DNA from: Streptomyces niger
GTDB taxonomy: Bacteria > Actinomycetota > Actinomycetes > Streptomycetales > Streptomycetaceae
Direction: 5' to 3'
Length of the DNA stretch: 64,000 nt
Assembly (NCBI RefSeq): GCF_000718305.1
Contig: NZ_JOFQ01000008.1
Span: 186,001-250,000 of the forward strand
The position numbers were made by a program, and so were the translations under genes. The notes beneath the pieces were generated by a model. That model searched no databases. It saw only the letters and a list, made by a program, of their open reading frames with translations, and had not been told where the DNA came from. Below, one piece after another: positions 26,821-36,215 of the stretch (position 1 is the stretch's first letter; every line of letters begins with the position of its first letter).

Positions 26821-28449
26821 TCAGGCGGGGGCCTCCGCCACCCAGGATTCCGGGGGCCGGAGAAGGGCGGCCGTCGTGGGGTGGGCGGGGGCTTCGAGGA
26901 GACGGGCGGTGGGGCCGTGTTCGGCGAGGCGGCCGTTGTCGAGGACCGCGGTGCGGTCGGCGAGGGCCGCGGTGTCCCGGTCGTGGGTGATCAGTACCAG
27001 GGACAGTTCGGGGCGGGTCCGAAGCAGGCCGGTGAGATGGGTGAGCAGGGACCGGCGGGTGAGGGTGTCCAGACCCGAGGTGATCTCGTCGCAGACGAGG
27101 ACGCGGGGGTGCGCCAGGAGGGCGCGGGCCAGTGCCGCGCGCTGCAGTTCACCGCCGGAGAGCTGCGGGGGGTTACGGCGGACGAGCGCCACGGGGAGCC
27201 CGAGGGCGGCCAGGGTGTCCGCCGCCTCGGCCAGGGCGTCGGCGGTGGGGACGGCACGCAACCGGACGGCGGTGCGGGCCACCTGGTCCAGGACGGGCCG
27301 GTGCTCGTCGAAGGCGTCGCGGGCGTCCTGGAAGACGTACTGGACGGCGGCCAGTTGCGCGCGGCTGCGGGCGCGGAGGCTGCGCGGCAGGGTTTCGCCG
27401 TCGAGCCGGATCTCGCCGTCGTAGGCGCGGTGCAGGCCCGCCACGCAGCGGCCGAGGGTCGTCTTGCCGCTGCCCGACCGGCCGACCACGGCCAGGCACT
27501 CGCCGGGGCGCAGGGAGAGGTCGGGGAGGCGCAGGACGGGGGTGCGGTGGTGGTGGGCGGTGAGGGAGCGGATGCGGAGGAGGGGGGCGGGGGCGTTTTC
27601 GGCGGCGGTGTCGGTGGGCTCAGTGGTCTCAGGAGGGTCGGCGCGCGCGTACGACGCGGGCTCGGGGGCGAGGAGGGCGCGGGTCCAGGGGTGGCGCGGG
27701 GCCGTCCGGACGTGCCGGGGCGGGCCGGCTTCGAGGATGCGGCCCGCGCACATGATGTGCAGGTCGTCGGCCAGGGCGTGGACGACGTCCAGGTCGTGGC
27801 TGAGGAGGAGTACGGCGATGCCCTGCCGGGCCACGGCGGCGAGCTGGTCGACGATGCGGCGCTTGGTGAGCGCGTCCTGGCCGGTGGTCGGCTCGTCGGC
27901 GATCACCACCCGGGCCCCGGTGAGGAGCGCCTGGGCGAGGACGACGCGCTGCTGCTGGCCGCCGGAGAGCTGGTGCGGGTAGCGGCGCAGCAGGGTCTCG
28001 GCGTCGGTGAGCTGGGCCTCCGCGCAAGCGCGCAGGACGCGTTCGGTGACGGCCGTGCGGCGGTCGCGGCGGGGCAGGTCGCGGACGCGCGCGCGGGCGA
28101 TGTCGCGGAGGAGGGCGTCGACCCGGCGCGCGGGGTTGAGGGCGGCCGCCGGGTGCTGGGGCACGTAGCCGACCGGGCCTTCCGGTACGCGGACGGTGCC
28201 GGTCACGTGGGCGCCCGCCGGGTACTCGCCCAGCAGCGCCGCCGCGGTGGTCGTCTTGCCGCTGCCGGAGGCGCCGACGAGCGCGGTGATCCGCCCGGCG
28301 TACAGGCGCAGGGAGACGCCGTCGACGAGGGCGCGCGCGCCGGGCGCCTCGCCCGCACCGCCCCGGGCGCCCTCCGGCATCACCACGCGCAGGTCCTCGA
28401 TCTCCGCGACCGGGGCCTCCGTGGCGTACAGGAACTCGGGCCCGTTCAC
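26821..28449 (-). CDS. Fused double ABC ATPase of an Opp/Nik-type importer
   Basis: 542 aa with two complete nucleotide-binding domains, DppD-like then DppF-like. First: Walker A GASGSGKTT, signature LSGGQQQR, Walker B VVIADEPTT. Second: Walker A GRSGSGKTT, signature LSGGELQR, Walker B VLVCDEIT. It energises uptake by the two permeases upstream. It is the last gene of the ten-gene operon; the GTG at 28449 overlaps the permease stop (GTGA). Opp/Dpp/Nik systems often use two separate ATPases, fused here. The substrate is inferred to be a small peptide or metal complex. Confidence 0.92.
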   Translation of the reverse strand: MNGPEFLYATEAPVAEIEDLRVVMPEGARGGAGEAPGARALVDGVSLRLYAGRITALVGASGSGKTTTAAALLGEYPAGAHVTGTVRVPEGPVGYVPQHPAAALNPARRVDALLRDIARARVRDLPRRDRRTAVTERVLRACAEAQLTDAETLLRRYPHQLSGGQQQRVVLAQALLTGARVVIADEPTTGQDALTKRRIVDQLAAVARQGIAVLLLSHDLDVVHALADDLHIMCAGRILEAGPPRHVRTAPRHPWTRALLAPEPASYARADPPETTEPTDTAAENAPAPLLRIRSLTAHHHRTPVLRLPDLSLRPGECLAVVGRSGSGKTTLGRCVAGLHRAYDGEIRLDGETLPRSLRARSRAQLAAVQYVFQDARDAFDEHRPVLDQVARTAVRLRAVPTADALAEAADTLAALGLPVALVRRNPPQLSGGELQRAALARALLAHPRVLVCDEITSGLDTLTRRSLLTHLTGLLRTRPELSLVLITHDRDTAALADRTAVLDNGRLAEHGPTARLLEAPAHPTTAALLRPPESWVAEAPA

Positions 28450-29300
28450 GCGGGGTGCTCCTTTCGGGGGCGGGGCAAGGGGCGGAGGGGTGTGGGGCGG
28501 CGGCCGCGGGACGTCAGGGCCGCGTCGAGGAGCAGGTTGCCGCCCATGGTCAGGGCGACGATCAGCACGGCGGGCAGGACGACGGCCCAGGGCTGGACGA
28601 ACAGGCCCGTGCGGTTGCGGTCGACCATCACCGCCCAGTCCGCGGCGTCCGGGGCCACCCCGACGCCCAGGAAGGCGGCGGTGGCGACGAGGTACAGGAC
28701 GCCCGTCAGCCGGGTGCCGGCGTCGGCGGCGAGGGTGCGCAGGGCCGACCGTCCGACGTAGCCGACGGCCATCCGCCACCAGCTCTCGCCCTGCATCCGC
28801 AGCGCTTCGACCGCCGGGCGGGCGGCCGCCTCCGCCGCGGTGGCGCGGACGATGCGTGCGGCGTCCGGGATGTTGACCAGCGCGACGAGCAGCGCGAGCC
28901 CCACCGTGCCGGGCGAGAAGACGGCCGCCACCAGCAGGATCAGCAGCAGGGACGGGATCGCGAGGAGCACGTCCAGCGGGCGCATCAGCAGGTCTTCGAG
29001 CCAGCGGCGGTGGGTCAGCGCGCCGGTCAGGCCGAGCGGCAGGGCCACCGCGTACGCCAGTGCCGTCGCGGAGAGCGCGGTGAGGACGACGGTACGGCCG
29101 CCGAGCAGCACCTGCCGCCAGACGTCCCGGCCGACGAAGTCGGCGCCGGCCCCGTGTCCGCCGCCGAGGGTGAAGGAGGCGGCGCGGGGGCCCGGTTCGC
29201 CCGCGACCAGCGGGCCGAGGAGGGCGATGAGCAGGGGGCCGGCGACGAGGAGGAGACCGAGGAGGAAGCGGCCGGGGCGGGCGCGTACCGGGAATCTCAC
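28446..29300 (-). CDS. ABC importer permease (DppC/NikC-like)
   Basis: 284 aa from a GTG at 29300 that overlaps the upstream permease by 4 nt. Hydrophobic segments at LLGLLLVAGPLLIALLGPLVAG, the central four to five helices, and VVLPAVLIVALTMGGNLLLD. The EAA-loop-like motif ATAAEAAARPAVEALRMQG contacts the ATPase. Note the long periplasmic loop near FVGRDVWRQ, as in DppC. It pairs with the DppB-like protein. Confidence 0.9.
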   Translation of the reverse strand: MRFPVRARPGRFLLGLLLVAGPLLIALLGPLVAGEPGPRAASFTLGGGHGAGADFVGRDVWRQVLLGGRTVVLTALSATALAYAVALPLGLTGALTHRRWLEDLLMRPLDVLLAIPSLLLILLVAAVFSPGTVGLALLVALVNIPDAARIVRATAAEAAARPAVEALRMQGESWWRMAVGYVGRSALRTLAADAGTRLTGVLYLVATAAFLGVGVAPDAADWAVMVDRNRTGLFVQPWAVVLPAVLIVALTMGGNLLLDAALTSRGRRPTPLRPLPRPRKEHPA

Positions 29301-30295
29301 GCCGCCACCCCCGCTCGCGGGGCGAACCGGCGGGCCACCAGGTCGGCGCCGAGGTTCAGGACGACGGCGGTGAGGCCGAAGACCACGGCCAGGCCCTGGA
29401 TGACCGGGACGTCGCGCTCCGCGACGGCGTTGATCAGGACCGTGCCGAGGCCGGGGATCACGAAGAGGGCCTCGACGACGATGACGCCGCACAGCAGCCA
29501 GTCGATGGTGCGCGCGAGCTGCTGGGCGGCGGGCGCGAGGGCGTTGGGCAGGGCGTGCGCGTACCGGACGCGCGCGCCCGCGATGCCGTACCGGCGGGCC
29601 TGCGCGGCGTACGGTGACGCCAGCGCGTCGATCATGCCGGCGCGGACCAGCCGGACCAGCGAGCAGACCGGCCGGGACAGCAGCACCAGAACCGGCAGGA
29701 CCAGCGCGGCGGGGTGCGCGAGCAGGTCGTCGCCGAACCCCACGGCGGTCGGCGGCAACCAGCCCAGGCGCAGCGCGAAGACGGTGACGAGGAGGACGCC
29801 GAGGGCGAACTCCGGTACGGCGTAGACGGCCAGCGTCACCGAGCTGACGAGGCGGTCGACGAACCGGCCCTCGTGCCGGGCCGCGAGGACGCCCAGGCCG
29901 ACGGAGAGCGGGACGAGCAGGGTGACGGTGAGGGCGGCGAGCAGCACGGTCGGGCCGACGCCGTTCGCGAGGTACGTGGCGACCGGGCGCCCCGAGGTGA
30001 GGGAGGTGCCGAGGTCGCCGTGGAGGAGCCCGGCGGCCCACGCGACGAGGCGTTCGTGGGCGGGACGGTCCAGGTGCAGCGCCTCGCGGATCGCGGCGAT
30101 GCGCGCCGGGTCGGGCTGGTCGCCGGCGAGGGCCACGGCCGCGTCGCCCGGGAGCGCCTCGGTGAGGGCGAAGACCAGCAGGACGACGGCCACGGTCTGG
30201 CCGGCGCCCAGCAGGAGCCGGCGGACCAGCCAGGCCCGCAGGTCGCCGCCGCGCGCGGCCTGCCCGGCTCCGCCGCCGGTACCGCTGCCCGTCAC
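29297..30295 (-). CDS. ABC importer permease (DppB/NikB-like)
   Basis: 332 aa. Starts with a basic stretch and LLLGAGQTVAVVLLVFALTEALPGD, the DppB-type first helix and following PGD motif. Several further helices and the loop VRAGMIDALASPYAAQARRYG, the EAA-type coupling loop. The GTG at 30295 overlaps the binding-protein stop (GTGA), like every other junction in this part of the operon; a GTG at 30304 is an alternative. Confidence 0.9.
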   Translation of the reverse strand: MTGSGTGGGAGQAARGGDLRAWLVRRLLLGAGQTVAVVLLVFALTEALPGDAAVALAGDQPDPARIAAIREALHLDRPAHERLVAWAAGLLHGDLGTSLTSGRPVATYLANGVGPTVLLAALTVTLLVPLSVGLGVLAARHEGRFVDRLVSSVTLAVYAVPEFALGVLLVTVFALRLGWLPPTAVGFGDDLLAHPAALVLPVLVLLSRPVCSLVRLVRAGMIDALASPYAAQARRYGIAGARVRYAHALPNALAPAAQQLARTIDWLLCGVIVVEALFVIPGLGTVLINAVAERDVPVIQGLAVVFGLTAVVLNLGADLVARRFAPRAGVAA

Positions 30296-31872
30296 GCCAG
30301 CCACACCTTGTCGAAGCGGGCCCAGTCCAGGGTGTTGGCGGGCGCTCCGTGCGCGACGCCGCGGACGTTCTGGGCCGTGCCGAGGATCCAGTCGGCGAAG
30401 CCCCAGACGAGGAAGCCGCCCTCGGCGTACAGGCGGCGCTGCATGCGTCCGTAGACGGCGGCCCGTGCCGTGTCGTCCTTGGTCGACTGGGCCTGCTGGT
30501 AGAGGGCGTCGAAGTCCTTGTGGTGCCAGTGGGTGGCGTTGGTGGTGGAGTCGGTGAGGAGGCGCTGCGAGAAGTGGGACTCGATGGGCATGGCGCCGGA
30601 GCGGTAGCTGGCGAGCGTCCCGGAGTCCAGGGTGTCGGCCCAGTACGTGTCCTTGCTGCCCGTGCGCACCGTCACGCGCACCCCGGCCTCGGCGGCCTGG
30701 TCGCGGAAGATGGCCGCGGCCTCGGTGAAGCCGGCGGCGACGTCGGAGGTGTCCAGGGTGACCCGCAGGTTCTCGGCGCCCGCCTTCTTCAGCAGGTGGC
30801 GGGCCTTGTCGGGGTCCTGGACGCGCTGCGGCAGGTCGTCGGCGTAGTTCTCGTAGCCCTTGCCGAACAGGTCGTTGCCGATCTCGCCGGCGCCGGACAG
30901 GGCGCCCGCGACCAGCTCCTTGCGGTCGGCGATCAGGAAGAACGCCTCGCGGACCCGCTTGTCGTCGAACGGCGCCCGGTCGGTCTTCATCGCGAAGGCC
31001 TGCATGGCGCTGTTGCGCAGCCGGACGATCTCGATCTGCCCCTTGCCCTCGTGCGCGCGGGCGGTGGTCGGGGTCAGTTCGTGGGCGTACTCGACCTGGC
31101 CGCCGAGAAGGGAGTTGACGCGGGCCGACTCCTCGTTGGCGACGATGAACTCCAGCCGGTCCAGGTGCGGGGGCCCGTCCCAGTACGCGTCGTTGCGCTC
31201 GACGACGGTGGAGCGGCCGGGCCGGAAGGACACGAAGCGGAAGGGGCCGCTGCCCACCGGCTTGCGGTCGAAGTCGTGCGCGCCCTCGGGGACGATGTAC
31301 GCGCCGAACGCCGCGAGGACGTTGGGGAATTCGGCCGTGGGGCGCTTCAGGACGAACTCGACCGTGCGGCTGTCGAGCGCGCGGCTCGCCTTGAGGTCGA
31401 TGGGCTCCAACGACGCCTTGGCGCGGAAGCCCTCCTTGGGGTCGGCGATGCGGCGGTAGCTGTAGAGGACGGCGTCGGCGGTCACCGGTCTGCCGTCGTG
31501 GAAGGTGGCCTTGCGCAGCTTCACGCGCCAGCGGTCCAGGCCGTCGTTCGGCTCCCAGGAGGCGGCCAGTCGGGGCTGTGCCGAGAGGTCGTTCCCGTAG
31601 TCGGCGAGCTTGTCGAAGAGGGCCTTGGCCCGGGCGGCGTCGGCGAAGAGGTTGGTGCGGTGCGGGTCGAGGGTCTCGCTCGCGCCGCCGCCGGCGAACA
31701 CGGCCCGCAGCGTGCCGCCGCGCCGGGGCGTGCCGCCGCCCGCGGCTCCACCGGGGCCGCCGCAGCCCGCCAGCGCGAGCGCGCCGAGCCCGGCCGCGCC
31801 GCCGGCGGCGGCGAGGAACCCGCGGCGCCGCAGGCCGGGGAAGCGGGAGTCGTCGAGGGGGGCAGGGGGCAT
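30292..31872 (-). CDS. Extracellular solute-binding lipoprotein, family 5 (peptide/nickel type)
   Basis: 526 aa. The N-terminus combines a twin-arginine-like RRRGFL and a lipobox ALAGC (Cys37), so it is exported, perhaps by Tat, and lipid-anchored. SBP family 5 body: WRVKLRKATFHDGRPVTADAV, and VGSGPFRFVSF. Such proteins capture oligopeptides, nickel or metallophore complexes. Position after biosynthetic genes suggests it recognises the operon's own product or its metal complex. Start ATG with GAAGGA upstream. Confidence 0.92.
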   Translation of the reverse strand: MPPAPLDDSRFPGLRRRGFLAAAGGAAGLGALALAGCGGPGGAAGGGTPRRGGTLRAVFAGGGASETLDPHRTNLFADAARAKALFDKLADYGNDLSAQPRLAASWEPNDGLDRWRVKLRKATFHDGRPVTADAVLYSYRRIADPKEGFRAKASLEPIDLKASRALDSRTVEFVLKRPTAEFPNVLAAFGAYIVPEGAHDFDRKPVGSGPFRFVSFRPGRSTVVERNDAYWDGPPHLDRLEFIVANEESARVNSLLGGQVEYAHELTPTTARAHEGKGQIEIVRLRNSAMQAFAMKTDRAPFDDKRVREAFFLIADRKELVAGALSGAGEIGNDLFGKGYENYADDLPQRVQDPDKARHLLKKAGAENLRVTLDTSDVAAGFTEAAAIFRDQAAEAGVRVTVRTGSKDTYWADTLDSGTLASYRSGAMPIESHFSQRLLTDSTTNATHWHHKDFDALYQQAQSTKDDTARAAVYGRMQRRLYAEGGFLVWGFADWILGTAQNVRGVAHGAPANTLDWARFDKVWLA

Positions 31873-31919
31873 GACGGTGTCCTTCGGGTACGGGAGAGGT
31901 ACGAGAACGGGTGGTGCGG

Positions 31920-32741
31920 TCAGCCGGTGTGCGTCAGGCGGGCGACGAGGTGCAGCCGGTCCCCGTCCAGGCGCCGCCCCGGCCCGTCGCCCTCCTGCCA
32001 GACGGGCTCGGTGCGCGGGCCGGGGCCGTCGTGCAGGGCCAGCACCTCGAAGCCGTGCGCGGCGAGGCGGTGGCGCAGCTCCTGGGGGAAGAGCAGCCGC
32101 CACGCGGAGCGCTGCTCGTGCGGCGGGGTGCCGTCGTCCGCGGTCCACACGCGGGTGCGGCGCAGCAGTTGCGCGGCGCGGTCGACGGTGAGGGTGGTGG
32201 TCGCGGACCAGGTGGTGCCCCGCCAGGTGACGGCGGTGGTGGTGGGTGCGTCGAGGAGTTCGGTGCGGCCGAGGAAGAACGCGCCGTTGCGCGCCTCCGC
32301 GACGAGCAGGCCGCCCGGTGCCAGGCTGCGCCGGCAGGAGGCGAGGAAGCCGTCGAGCTCGTCGTTGGTGTGGCAGTACAGCAGGGCGCTGTCCAGGCAG
32401 ACCACGGCGTCGAAGGAGCGCGCGGGGAAACGGAAGGCGCGCAGGTCGGCCCGTACGTAGGAGGGCCCGGGGTGGTGCGTGCGCGCGTACGCCAGCATCG
32501 CTTCGGAGAGGTCGGCGCCGACGACGGACCGGCCGACCCGGTACAGGTGGGCGGCGTCCCGTCCGGTGCCGCAGCCCATGTCCAGGACGCGCGGGCCCGC
32601 TCCGTGGCGGAGCAGGCAGTCCTCGGCCCAGCGGCCGGCCAGCCGTTCCTCGTCGGGGAACCGGGCCTCGTACAGCTCGGGGTTGTCGGTCAGCAGATTG
32701 CGGGCCGAGGGGGCGTCGGCCACCGGTGTGCCGCTGGTCAC
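31920..32741 (-). CDS. Class I SAM-dependent methyltransferase
   Basis: 273 aa. Motif I VLDMGCGTGRDAAHL, the acidic ribose-binding position in VVGADLSEAM, and motif II/III FDAVVCLDSALLYC. A small-molecule methyltransferase rather than a nucleic-acid enzyme by overall pattern. GTG start at 32741 with GGAAGGA. It is separated by 20 bp from the MFS gene and by 47 bp from the binding protein, so it is part of the same operon. Probably tailors the metabolite made by the upstream enzymes; substrate unknown. Confidence 0.85.
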   Translation of the reverse strand: MTSGTPVADAPSARNLLTDNPELYEARFPDEERLAGRWAEDCLLRHGAGPRVLDMGCGTGRDAAHLYRVGRSVVGADLSEAMLAYARTHHPGPSYVRADLRAFRFPARSFDAVVCLDSALLYCHTNDELDGFLASCRRSLAPGGLLVAEARNGAFFLGRTELLDAPTTTAVTWRGTTWSATTTLTVDRAAQLLRRTRVWTADDGTPPHEQRSAWRLLFPQELRHRLAAHGFEVLALHDGPGPRTEPVWQEGDGPGRRLDGDRLHLVARLTHTG

Positions 32742-32761
32742 GGTCGTTCCTTCCAGGGTCC

Positions 32762-34030
32762 TCACGCGGCCACCGCCACGGGTTCCGCAGGGGTACGGGC
32801 CGGCAGTCCGCGCAGCCGGTGCAGCCAGACCACCCCGGCGGCGGACAGCAGCCCGAACGCCAGGCAGCAGGCCCAGGGCAGCCAGCCGGCGCCGGTGCGT
32901 CCGCCGGTGTCCATGGCCCAGCCGACGACGGCGTTGCCGGCCGCGGCGGCGATGCCGGAGACGACGTAGAACAGGCCGAAGTAGGTGCCGGTCAGCTCGG
33001 CGCGGCCGAAGTCGGGGATCAGCTCCATGACGAACGGCTGGGCGACCATGACGCCGAGGTAGAGCAGCAGCGCTCCGGCCAGTACGGGCAGGGCGCGCAG
33101 TACGGCTCCGCCGACGCTTCCCGGCGGCCCGGTCGGTCCCGCGACGGCCATCGGCGGGACGAACGCCAGCCCCATCAGGCCGAGTCCGGCGGCGATCCAG
33201 CGGGCGCGGTGGCCGCGCTCCTTCAGGGCGCGGGTCAGGCGCAGTTGGAGGGTGAGGTTGGCGACGGTGCCGCCGAGGAAGACGAGGCCGGCCGCGCCGT
33301 CGAAGCCGGTGGCCCGGCGGGCGCCGTCCGGCAGCAGCAGGTAGAGCTGGTTCTCCATGGTGAACATGCCGACCATGGCGAGCGCGAAGGCCAGGAAGAC
33401 CCGGTTGCCGACGACCTCGCGCCAGTCGCCGAGGACGGAGTTCTTCGTGGGGACGGCGGAGCGGGCGGGCAGCACGGCGGCCTGCGCGACGGTCAGTACG
33501 GCGAAGATCGCGGCGGCGGTGAGCGCGGAGGCCCGGAAGTCGACCAGCAGCAGCGCGGAGCCGAGCAGCGGCCCGACCAGCGCGCCGGTGGTCGCGAACA
33601 CGTTGAACAGCGCGAACGCCTCGGCCTTGCGCTCCCCCGCCTCCTGCGCGAGGTAGGCGCGCACGGCCGGGTTGAACAGCGCGCCGGCCAGTCCGCTGAG
33701 CACGGAGGCGGCGAGCAGGACGGCCAGCCCGTCGCCGAGCGCGAAGAGCGCGAAGCCCACGGTGCGCAGCGCGCAACCCGCGATGATGACGCCACGGGCG
33801 CCGAGCCGGTCAGCGGCCGATCCGCCGATGAGGAACAGGCCCTGCTGGCTGAGGTTGCGGACGCCGAGGACGATGCCGACGACCGCGGCCGACATGCCCA
33901 GGTCCTCGCCCAGGTGGACGGCGAGGTACGGGATGAGCAGGTAGAAGCCGGTGTTGACGCCGAGCTGGTTCACCAGCAGCAGGCGGATGGCGAGCGGGAA
34001 GCCGCGCATCTCGTGCCAGATTCTCGTCAT
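32762..34030 (-). CDS. MFS transporter (probable exporter)
   Basis: 422 aa, 12 predicted membrane segments. MFS motif A-like loop between helices 2 and 3 (GGSAADRLGARGVIIAG). The family is the DHA1-type drug/metabolite efflux group. In the operon it is placed between biosynthetic enzymes and the importer, the position expected for an exporter of the product. The ATG at 34030 overlaps the epimerase stop by 4 nt; the frame upstream is shadow. Confidence 0.9.
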   Translation of the reverse strand: MTRIWHEMRGFPLAIRLLLVNQLGVNTGFYLLIPYLAVHLGEDLGMSAAVVGIVLGVRNLSQQGLFLIGGSAADRLGARGVIIAGCALRTVGFALFALGDGLAVLLAASVLSGLAGALFNPAVRAYLAQEAGERKAEAFALFNVFATTGALVGPLLGSALLLVDFRASALTAAAIFAVLTVAQAAVLPARSAVPTKNSVLGDWREVVGNRVFLAFALAMVGMFTMENQLYLLLPDGARRATGFDGAAGLVFLGGTVANLTLQLRLTRALKERGHRARWIAAGLGLMGLAFVPPMAVAGPTGPPGSVGGAVLRALPVLAGALLLYLGVMVAQPFVMELIPDFGRAELTGTYFGLFYVVSGIAAAAGNAVVGWAMDTGGRTGAGWLPWACCLAFGLLSAAGVVWLHRLRGLPARTPAEPVAVAA

Positions 34031-35127
34031 CGGGGCGCCTCCGCGACGAGGTCCGCCGGGCCGGCGGCCGGATGCGGCAGGTCGGCGCCGGGGACGGGCC
34101 GCACGCCCAGGCCGGGGCCGCGCCCCGCGCGTACGGTGCCGTCGGTGCCGCCGATGCCGGTCCAGGGGTCGTGCGCGAGCAGCAGGTGGCCGTCGAGGTC
34201 GGCCCAGCGGGCGCGGTCGGCGAGGTGGACGGCGGGGGCGAGCCCGAGGGAGCTGGCGGTCAGGCAGCCGAGCATCAGATCGGTGCCGCTGCCGGATATC
34301 AGCTCGGCGATGCGCAGGGCCGCGTGTACGCCGCCGCACTTGGCGAGCTTGACGTTGATGCCCTGTACGCGGCCGGCCAGCCGCCGGGCGTCCTCGAAGG
34401 AGACCGCGTCCTCGTCGGCGATCACCGGCAGCGGGGAGCGCTCGGCGAGCCGGGCCAGCGCCTCGGGGTCGCCGGGCGCGAGGGGCTGCTCGACGGCCTC
34501 GACGCCGAGCTCCGCGTACCGGGGCAGCAGGGCGCGGGCCTGCTCGGCGGTCCAGGCGCCGTTGGGGTCGAGCAGCAGCCGGGCGTACGGCGCCGCCGCG
34601 CGGACCGCGCGCACGCGCTCGATGTCGTCCTCGGGGTCGGGCGAGCCGGCCTTGACCTTGAGGACGGAGAAGCCGTGCCGGGCCAGCCGGCCGGCCTCCT
34701 CCCCGGCGGCGCGGCGCGTGCCGATGCCGAGGGTGCGGGCCGTCGCGGCCCGCGGCGCTTCGGGGGCGCCGAGGAGCCGGTGCACGGGCGCGTCGGCACG
34801 CTTGCCGGCGAGGTCGAGCAGGGCCGACTCGACGGCGGCGGTGACGGCGGGCGGGGTGCCCGGTGCGGGCAGCTCCCCGGCGCGGAGCGCGTCGAGCGCC
34901 GCCTCGGGCCCGTCGAAGCGGGCGAGTTCCAGGGCCGTCTCGCGGAACAGCCGGCCGATGGTGGCGGCGTCCAGGCCGTAGTAGACGCTGGCCACGACCT
35001 CGCCGTAGCCGCGCTGTCCTCGGTGTTCGACGGCGAGCCAGACGGCGTCGCGGGCGGCCATCGTCGAGCGGGAGATGCGCAGCGGCTCGGTGAGCCGGAG
35101 CCGCACGGTGCGCTGGTCGGTCTTCAC
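34027..35127 (-). CDS. Enolase-superfamily dipeptide epimerase-like enzyme
   Basis: 366 aa, muconate-lactonizing subgroup of the enolase superfamily. The KxK catalytic pair is in VLKVKAGSPD; metal ligands fall in LLDPNGAW, VEQPL and VIADEDAV; and the second-face lysine in INVKLAKCGG. L-Ala-D/L-Glu and other dipeptide epimerases share this arrangement. In this operon an epimerase acting on a dipeptide or amino acid made by the ATP-grasp enzyme would fit. GTG start at 35127 with AAGGA. Confidence 0.85.
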   Translation of the reverse strand: MKTDQRTVRLRLTEPLRISRSTMAARDAVWLAVEHRGQRGYGEVVASVYYGLDAATIGRLFRETALELARFDGPEAALDALRAGELPAPGTPPAVTAAVESALLDLAGKRADAPVHRLLGAPEAPRAATARTLGIGTRRAAGEEAGRLARHGFSVLKVKAGSPDPEDDIERVRAVRAAAPYARLLLDPNGAWTAEQARALLPRYAELGVEAVEQPLAPGDPEALARLAERSPLPVIADEDAVSFEDARRLAGRVQGINVKLAKCGGVHAALRIAELISGSGTDLMLGCLTASSLGLAPAVHLADRARWADLDGHLLLAHDPWTGIGGTDGTVRAGRGPGLGVRPVPGADLPHPAAGPADLVAEAPR

Positions 35128-35138
35128 GGGGTTCCTTC

Positions 35139-36215
35139 TCAAGGGGTGGTGCGGGCGGCGAGCGGGTCGGCGACCGTCCGGCAGCGCGTCCACCCGGTGG
35201 CCTCGGCGGCCCGGGGGTGCGGGATCTCGACGGGGCGGGTGGCGGCGGCGCCGAGGTCGAGTCCGTGCGCGGCGGCGAAGTCGTCGTCGTAGACGGTGCC
35301 GAGGTACCGCTGCGGACCGTCGGGGAAGACGGTGGCGACGACCGCGCCGGGGTGGACGCGGGCCGCCCAGGCGGCGACCAGGGCGACGGCTCCGGTGCTC
35401 CAGCCGCCGCTGACGAAGTTGCCCGCGGCCAGCCGGCGGCAGGCGTCGGCGGACTCGGCGGGGCCGACCCAGTGCACCTCGTCGAACGCGTCGTAGGCGA
35501 CGTTGCGCGGGTGGATGCTGCTGCCGAGGCCGCGCATGAGGCGGGGCCGGGCGGGCTGCCCGAAGATCGTGGAGCCGGTGGCGTCCACGCCGATCAGCCG
35601 CAGCCCGGGCCAGTGCCGCCGCAGCGGGCCGATGATGCCGCCGCTGTGGCCGCCGGTGCCGACGCTGCACACCAGGACGTCGAGGTGGTCCAGGTCGGCG
35701 GCGATCTCGGCGGCGAGCGAGGCGTAACCGGCGCCGTTGTCGGGGTTGTTGTACTGGTCGGGCCAGTAGGCGTCGGGCAGTTCGGCGCGCAGGGCCCGCA
35801 GCCTGGCGAGGCGCGCGGCCTGCCAGCCGCCCTCGGCCGCCGGGCGGTCCACCAGCTCCAGCCGGACGCCGTACGTCCGCAGCAACTGGCGCATCGACGG
35901 CTCCAGTTCGGCGTCCCCGACCAGTACCACGGGGTGGCCGAGGGCCTGCCCGGCGAAGGCCAGGCCGACGCCGAGCGTGCCGGAGGTGGACTCCACGACC
36001 GGTGCGCCGGGCAGGAGTTCACCGCGTTCCCTGGCGCCCAGCAGCATGGCGACGGCGGCCCGCGCCTTCATGCCGCCCGGCGCGAGCCCTTCGAGCTTGG
36101 CCCAGAAACCGGGGTGCGGGCAGGGCAGGTCAGCGGTGATCCGGGCGAGCGGGGAGCGGCCCAGCAGGCCGAGCAGCTGCGGGTTGGCGCGGGCGCGCAG
36201 GACGGCCGTGGTCAT
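35139..36215 (-). CDS. Cysteine-synthase-like PLP enzyme (fold type II)
   Basis: 358 aa. The PLP lysine sits in LAPGGMKARAA, the substrate loop in ESTSGTLG, and the phosphate-binding loop in GTGGHSGG. These replace the usual CysK SSGNT-type motif, so it is not plain cysteine synthase. Relatives make nonstandard amino acids by beta-replacement, such as 2,3-diaminopropionate in siderophore pathways. The ATG at 36215 overlaps the DUF364-like gene by 4 nt. The donor and nucleophile cannot be read from sequence. Confidence 0.85.
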   Translation of the reverse strand: MTTAVLRARANPQLLGLLGRSPLARITADLPCPHPGFWAKLEGLAPGGMKARAAVAMLLGARERGELLPGAPVVESTSGTLGVGLAFAGQALGHPVVLVGDAELEPSMRQLLRTYGVRLELVDRPAAEGGWQAARLARLRALRAELPDAYWPDQYNNPDNGAGYASLAAEIAADLDHLDVLVCSVGTGGHSGGIIGPLRRHWPGLRLIGVDATGSTIFGQPARPRLMRGLGSSIHPRNVAYDAFDEVHWVGPAESADACRRLAAGNFVSGGWSTGAVALVAAWAARVHPGAVVATVFPDGPQRYLGTVYDDDFAAAHGLDLGAAATRPVEIPHPRAAEATGWTRCRTVADPLAARTTP

